Source of the DNA: Aphelocoma coerulescens
Taxonomy: Eukaryota; Chordata; Aves; Passeriformes; Corvidae
Assembly (NCBI RefSeq): GCF_041296385.1
Contig: NC_091013.1
Span: 72,447,563-72,511,562 of the forward strand
Direction of reading: 5' to 3'
Length of the DNA stretch: 64,000 bases
Of this stretch, positions 58,247 to 64,000 are shown in pieces; position 1 is the first letter of the stretch, and each line of letters begins with the position of its first letter. The position numbers and the translations under genes are program-made. The notes below the pieces were generated by a model, which searched no databases, was not told the origin of the DNA, and saw nothing but the letters and a program-made list of their open reading frames with translations.

Positions 58247-59690
58247 TCTGGGTTGTGGATTTGGTCTCAGTATTGTCATAAACCCTGTGTAGGATAAGTG
58301 TTTTGTATCAGCTCTAGGAAGAGAAATTGTTACCAACTGCTGCACTGTTTGCATTTCTTGTGGGCCAGTCCGTGCTAATGTGACTTTGAGAAGAAGGTGT
58401 CATTCATTTGTTTGAATTCAGCAGATCTAGAGCAAGACAAATTTTATGGCTGCCTCTCTACAACTGAATATCTCTTCTCCTGGTGCTGTGTAAATAGTGC
58501 CTGATCAGCTTATTGAATTCATACTGTTCTTGCCACGTTGCAACCAAACATGAGAAAATCCTTCTTTTTGTTTTGTCAATGTTTACAAGCATTGACTATG
58601 CAGCTAAGGAGAGCTGCTGTGATTTCCACAAGTGCTATTCACATCTTCATCTCCAGGTGTCAGTGGTGACTGGAGTCACCAGTTTTAGATGTCCAAATGT
58701 TAAAGTTCTATCAGTCTTGTTTTACAAGGAGCTCTTAATTTGATTGTGTGTAACTGTCTTACCCTGGACATCTCGATGGCTGTGGAGTAGCTGTTGGGTG
58801 TCCAGTTCAAGTGAGTTCATTTTATCAAGATTTAGTTACTCAGGTGGTGTCTACTCAGCCAGGCTACATTCAGCAACTGCTGATGAGACATAGGCACTCA
58901 GAGTGAGTGATTCCTTTCTACCTAAAATAAGCATCTAAAATAACCAGGAGGAGTGATATTTGCAGATAACCTTCTACCTCCCTGGTCTGGAAAATCCAGC
59001 TGGCAGTCTCCAGCTGGAAGTCTCATTTCAGCTGAGTTATAGCTAATTCCATTCATGGGTCTTTGTGTGTTACAATAGCAAATTAAAAAAAAAAAAAATA
59101 ATTTTGAATAAATTATCTTCTGTAGCAATTTAGGTGTGTACTATCATCACTCCAAATCCACAGAATTTGGCCTGTGTGTATGAACTCTGCTGCACTAAAA
59201 TGAAAGTATGTCTCTTCAACTTTCTCATAGACACCCAGGACAATACCCAGAGTCTTGATGTGTTTTCAGTATAGTTAAAAAGACAGCTATTTTCATTATG
59301 AGGTTTAGGAATTTCTAAATGCAACTTTCATCATGACTAATAGGATATATTTGTGTACATCACAGTGGATGAAGACGAGACTATATTGGTTAATAGGGTT
59401 TTTTTTCTCTTTTACATTTTACAAGGTGCTAACTTCAGTTAGGATTTTTCAGAGGCATGTGTTATAAATTAATAACTGTTTGGATAGAATATGCTATCAC
59501 AGAAATTGAGCTGCTCTTAACTAACACTGTCTGAAAATAATGTTGTAATACAATAATTATGATTTGTATATTTTTGTTAATGTTGTTAATAATTACTGAT
59601 GAATCCTCAATATTTTAATCAGATTCAAACTGCTGAAGAGCAATTTGGAGATATTTAGACAGAAATAAATTTCAACATTGCATTCTCTGG
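58247..59690 (+). other. FLT3: FLT3 3' untranslated region (inferred)
   Basis: AT-rich sequence from the stop codon to the likely poly(A) site. It includes an A-tract at 59087-59098 and an earlier AATAAA at 59107-59112 that could act as an alternative signal. No open frame of note is present. Confidence 0.6.
59664..59669 (+). promoter_or_regulatory. FLT3: Likely FLT3 poly(A) signal AATAAA
   Basis: A canonical AATAAA in AT-rich DNA about 1.4 kb after the stop, with a GT-rich stretch (aaaatgtgtatt) roughly 25 bases downstream. Cleavage is inferred near 59685. Confidence 0.5.
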
Positions 59691-60689
59691 AAAATGTGTA
59701 TTATTTTAACATACCCATAACAGTCTGAAAATGTTCATATGCCAGATGTCACTGTTCAGCACTGTTAGCACACAGCCTGCAGTGGCTGGACAGTGGGAAT
59801 TGAGTGTCTTGTGCAGACAGGAGTTTTCAGCCTTCAGAGTTAGAGGAACCTAATGCTGAACTGGTCACTTCCAAGCCTGGCTGGCCTTAGAAACTAAGCA
59901 GATGTGAACTTGGCTCAAAGAGGAGCAGCTGGGAATCCCATGTACTTAAAAACATGCCAGGGAGTTGTGTCACATGTTTTTCCACAAGATTTAAAAAGAA
60001 CTGGACATAGATCAACCGGCCCCATTATCACTGCTAAGCTGAGATTTGGGAATACAAAGGCAAATAGAGAATCTTGGAGTAAGTACAGTTTCTCATGATT
60101 CACACATGAAAAGCAGCTCAGGCAACACAGCACTCTGTGATGAAGAGCAAACCCCCGTGTAAGGGCTGAACATAGAAGAGAGAGATGGAACAAAGCTACA
60201 GGAGGTATTGAGTGAAAAATAATTTCTTTTAGGACATTTCCTTTCCTGGATGCTTTCAACACAACTTAGCAAAGTGGTGGTCCATTCCTGAGGCTTATGC
60301 AGAGCCACAGACAGTGCTGTTTAGGGAGCAGTTTCATGATTCTTGAAGGGAGATGCCCACATTTCTCTCATTAGGATCCAGACCCCTAATCTGTGCCTCC
60401 AGAAGCACGTTGTCAGGAGAAAGTGGTGCTTTCCCCCTGTAGTGAATGGAGAGAGTTAAGCTTGTTTGAAGACCTCCAGCAGAGATGCCTTTAGTCTAAG
60501 GTGGATGCCTTAAGCTAGGCACAGACTGACAAAGATTCAGTAATCATTAATCCCGGAAGAAGAGCAATAGAAGGGATTGAAGTCAATTAAAAGCGCTGAA
60601 GGGCAAAGGACACTGAGCTCTCCCTCGTAACAGTAACAGAAATAAGAAGAAACATAATTTGACAACCCAAGCTGAAAGACAGGATGGCG

Positions 60690-60930
60690 CTGGGGAATCT
60701 GCCCGAATTTTCTTTCCCCCCTATCTGCAAGAGCACACCTCGGAGCCGGCAGCCCTGTCCCGAGGAGCTGCTCCCGCGGGATGCCCGGGCACAGGCGGCC
60801 CCGTTCCGCCGCCGCAGCCGGCACTAGGTGGAGCTCCGCGACCGCGGCTGCCGGGCGGACGGGGCCGAGGGGCGCTGGGCAGGGGACAAGGAGCAGGGCT
60901 GGCGCTCAGCAGGGGGACTTGGGCCAGCCG
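60690..60930. other. CpG-rich island downstream of FLT3 (1)
   Basis: A compact GC- and CpG-rich block in AT-rich surroundings. It could be a promoter of an unrecognised transcript or a distal element. No splice-supported coding exon is visible. Confidence 0.6.
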
Positions 60931-63379
60931 CAGTGTCTGAGCCACAGGATAGCAGGACTGGGGACGTGAGTGTCGGTCAAAAGGGCTCCACAGCCAAAAC
61001 CTCGTAGCACTGATGGGACAAGCCCAGTACCAGCACAAACCACTCAGCCCCCTCACAGCGTTTTCCCAGACAACCATGTCCATGTGTGACAGGCAGCAGG
61101 GACCAAAACAATAAGACACCCTTCTCTGTCCCGATCAAGAGAAACTGGAAGTGCTTCTCCAACACGTCGTGCTTTTGGGTTTGGGATACCTGGGATGGGT
61201 TCTGTGGGGTCCCTCTGAGAGAAGCTGGGACTAACCATGTGTTAAACCAGAAGGGAAGTGCAGAAGTGACCCTGTCATGCATGCTAGCAGTGGCTTTCAG
61301 TCCACATGTTCATGAAAGGCAATGAAGAAATCTAAGGTAAAAGTTGCTCCAGAGCTATTTGCAGATGGTTATTTTTTAGGAGGCAAAACTTCTGCTGGAA
61401 ATTATTTCAGAGGCAAAAAATCAAAGCAGACTGAAGATAAGTGGATCCCATGGAGCTGGATACACCAAATCTCAGCCCCCTTCTCCCAGACACTGAATTA
61501 GATCAAGTGCTCAGTGGCTCAGGGCTCAGGCTTCCCACTCTGCCGCCTTCCCGCCCTCATCAATGGCTAATTAATTAGACCATGCAAAGGAAAACAGCTT
61601 TTAAAAAAGGACACAAAAAGACCCACCGAGATCTGTGGTTGAGAATGTCTCAAATGGCTTCAGAAAGAGCTGGAACCCGAGCCCAGCTCCTTCTCACCCT
61701 TAGTGAGCACCCCAGCATTATGGAATGGCCTGGAAGGAGTCCCTTCCAGGCAGGGTGTCTGACATCTGGGCTGGATTCATGCTTCCTGAAATGCTTCATA
61801 ATGATGAGATAAATAGTGCAGCTGCTCAGGGGCAGGGATCCTGCCTTATAGGTGGCTGACAGATTGAAAATTGGGTGTTTAATTATGTGCTGGAAAACTG
61901 ATAGAGTTACACTCCTAGAGGAAGTGTAGGTGCCCTGGGGCACAATTTGGTTCAGATCTCAGCTAAGAATGAATTTTGAAGACTTGTTTGTGGAGAGAGG
62001 TGGGAAATTGGTGATACTTCTGTGGTCACCTCCACAGAGGCACATAAAGTCTGGAGTGAGATCCAGTTCATTTAAACACTGCTTAGCTAGGATGAAAAGA
62101 GACAGGACATCCTGACAGTGACCCACTCCTGCTGCCATGTATTGCCTACACCTGTTCATGATCCTTTGCACCACAGCCAGGCTTTGACACTTAGTTTTGG
62201 CTGCCCAGAGAAGCCTCCTTTCAGCGGCACTAGGGTTTCTCTCCGTGCTGTATGCTGTGTGTACGTCACCATCTTCCAGCTGAAGAAAACCCAGAAGTTA
62301 CTTCTAATGACAGTCCTCCAGTCCCACCAGTGCCATGACAGCCCTGTTTTCAGAGGAGGGTTGGAGGCTTCAGATCCTAAAAAAGAAAGAGATGCCTAGC
62401 TCTAGTTTCCCACATATTTCTCTTGAAGAAGCAATTACGTGATGTGTACTGGGTTCTCCTTTGCTAAAGCCTCCTGTGTATAGGGTTGCCCTGGGTGAGG
62501 AGGGGCTGTGAAGCTAAACTGACACCGGGCTGGGCTGGTCCCTGGGAGCTGAATCACAGAGGAGGCCCCAGGGGAGGGGAGTGTGGGCCACAGCTGGGAA
62601 GCTGGCTCTGGGTCTGCCTGGCCCTACCTTCTGCTCCTTCTGGGGCTTCTTTTCGGACCAGAAACAAAATGTGATGAGACTCCTTTTCCCTCTCAGGTAC
62701 TAGAATAAAACAGCTGGGAGCAAATGTGGGATGGTGGAGAGCAGGCAGGTACCAATTCCTCCTTGGAGCCAGAAGGACTAAGGGTTTGGGTTGGAGAGTA
62801 CAGGTGTGTCTGTGGAGAAATATGAATCTTCTTCTGCCTTCCTACAGCCCCATCATAAAGCAAGGTCCCATGTGGGAGCCTTGGCCTGCTCCCTGCCAGG
62901 CCAAAGAAGCGCTTGGCACTTGCCTGCTTTGGACTCCTATATTTCGTAGCGTGAAATATGATCCACAAAGCACCATGGCCCTGTAGGGATGTGTACAATT
63001 ATGGTCTGGCAAACAAGAAGCCATCTACATGGGTCAGCAACACCCTGGGCCTCCTCTCACTGAAGGGGTTTGTAGGATTGGGCTTGCCTCAGAACACAAG
63101 GCTGAGGGAGACAGTGGTATGGGGCAACCACCCCAAAGCATCTTGCCAAGGAAGGGCCTGGAGCAGAGGGAATGAGGGGGAAAAATCGGCAAGACTTGCA
63201 GGTTGTGGAGCTGGGGACAATGCACCCAGGGGGCGTGCATCACCTCCCTGCTAAGGTTTCAAAGATGGGAGATGTATAAAATTAATCAGTGAGGAAAGCA
63301 GTGAGGGCATCAGCTCAAATTCGGTGTTTTGCTTGGCACGGGAGCCGGCACTAGTGTTAGTGGCTCCATCCCACCAGCT

Positions 63380-63790
63380 GGGCCAGGGCTTGCGGTTTCC
63401 CGGGGAGTGGCGTGGCTCTGAAGGAGGGCTGGGAGACCGGGGAGCAACCTCTGCCTCGGTGTCCCGGGCCGGCCGTGCCTCGCCGCGAAGCCGAGAGCGT
63501 GAGGCTGGGCAGCACCGCGCTCCCGCCGCATCCCGTGCCGGGCGCTGCCGGGCCCGGGGAAGATAACAGCGGCCCTGCGTGCTGCGGGGAGCGTCCGTGG
63601 GTGGGAGGGGGGTGTCCTTGGGGGGCAGGGGCGATAACAGCCGTACCCTGGACTCCCCTTCCGTGACAGGGACCGCCCCTGCCCGGCCCGCGCCGTCGGG
63701 GCCGTCCTGCGGATGCGCGCTGCCGGTGACTCACGGCTCCCGTGATCAGGTCCCGGCCGTCCCAGGCGGGACATGCCAGCAGGGGCCGGG
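63380..63790. other. CpG-rich island downstream of FLT3 (2)
   Basis: A GC-rich block at the window's end with two GATA-type sites in similar context (agataacagc near 63559 and cgataacagc near 63630) and an AP-1-like tgactca near 63727. It may be a regulatory element or a promoter. The overlapping open frames on both strands are not recognised. Confidence 0.6.
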
Positions 63791-64000
63791 CACAAGCGCT
63801 CTGCAGGCAGCCTGGGCGCCCTGGTGCGGCAATCTTTCTCTGTGGCATTTAAAAAAGATAATAAAGTAAGGCAAAATCAAGTAAAGAAAAGTAATAAACT
63901 AAACTAAAATAAAATCCAACCAAAGCTCTTTCCTTGACCATCAGAGGTGTGCCAGCCACTGGACCTGAGAGACTAGGGACACCCTCACAAGCCTCTGGCT

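Larger units (their letters stand above)
59691..64000. other. Region downstream of FLT3, no gene recognised
   Basis: In human the next genes past FLT3 are URAD and CDX2. I searched the open frames here for the URAD decarboxylase start and the CDX2 homeodomain and saw neither. Two GC-rich blocks are listed separately. Open frames of up to 163 codons in them result from high GC content. No CR1 is evident. Confidence 0.55.

Noticed and set aside
60659..61119. Candidate URAD first exon
   Set aside because: The expected URAD N-terminal residues are absent in all frames I read.
63310..63869. Overlapping 160-codon frames at the window end
   Set aside because: They occur on both strands in a GC-rich island, show no known domain and lack splice support.

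Overview
The window is avian nuclear DNA. Two features show this: every recognisable interspersed repeat is a CR1-type (chicken repeat 1) LINE fragment, with no Alu/B1-like SINE or L1, and two vertebrate genes lie head to head in the PAN3-FLT3 order known from mammals and birds. I cannot name the species.

Layout. Positions 1-9418 are the 5' part of PAN3 intron 1 (PAN3 is on the minus strand). Its coding exon 1 is at 9419-9845 and encodes an N-terminal CCCH zinc finger. A strong CpG island with simple tandem repeats covers the PAN3 promoter (about 9000-10400). From 10400 to about 23400 is intergenic DNA with CR1 fragments at 14990-15875, 21822-22345 and 22849-23260, and no gene I can recognise. 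FLT3 (plus strand) runs from a TATA-containing GC-rich promoter and a tentative exon 1 near 23.5 kb to a stop codon at 58246 and a likely poly(A) signal at 59664. Exons 2-24 were located individually from splice sites, reading-phase continuity and similarity to the human receptor. With the tentative exon 1 they join into one open frame of 1026 codons in 24 exons, the same exon count as human FLT3. From 59.7 to 64 kb, downstream of FLT3, there are two GC-rich islands but no recognised coding exon.

Gene roles. PAN3 is the regulatory subunit of the PAN2-PAN3 poly(A) nuclease. FLT3 is the class III receptor tyrosine kinase of haematopoietic progenitors (five Ig-like domains, one transmembrane helix, split kinase). 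They share a neighbourhood but no known pathway.

Most notable observations: (1) two CR1 copies 13 kb apart share a 287-bp block with only two differences while their flanks are clearly diverged, which suggests gene conversion or a recent local copy; (2) the deduced avian FLT3 lacks tyrosines at the positions of human Y597, Y768 and Y969 and has a kinase insert about 15 residues longer; (3) long G-runs lie just downstream of the PAN3 exon 1 donor and of the proposed FLT3 exon 1 donor; (4) a CR1 remnant reaches almost to the FLT3 exon 11 acceptor. I found no convincing new multi-gene system.
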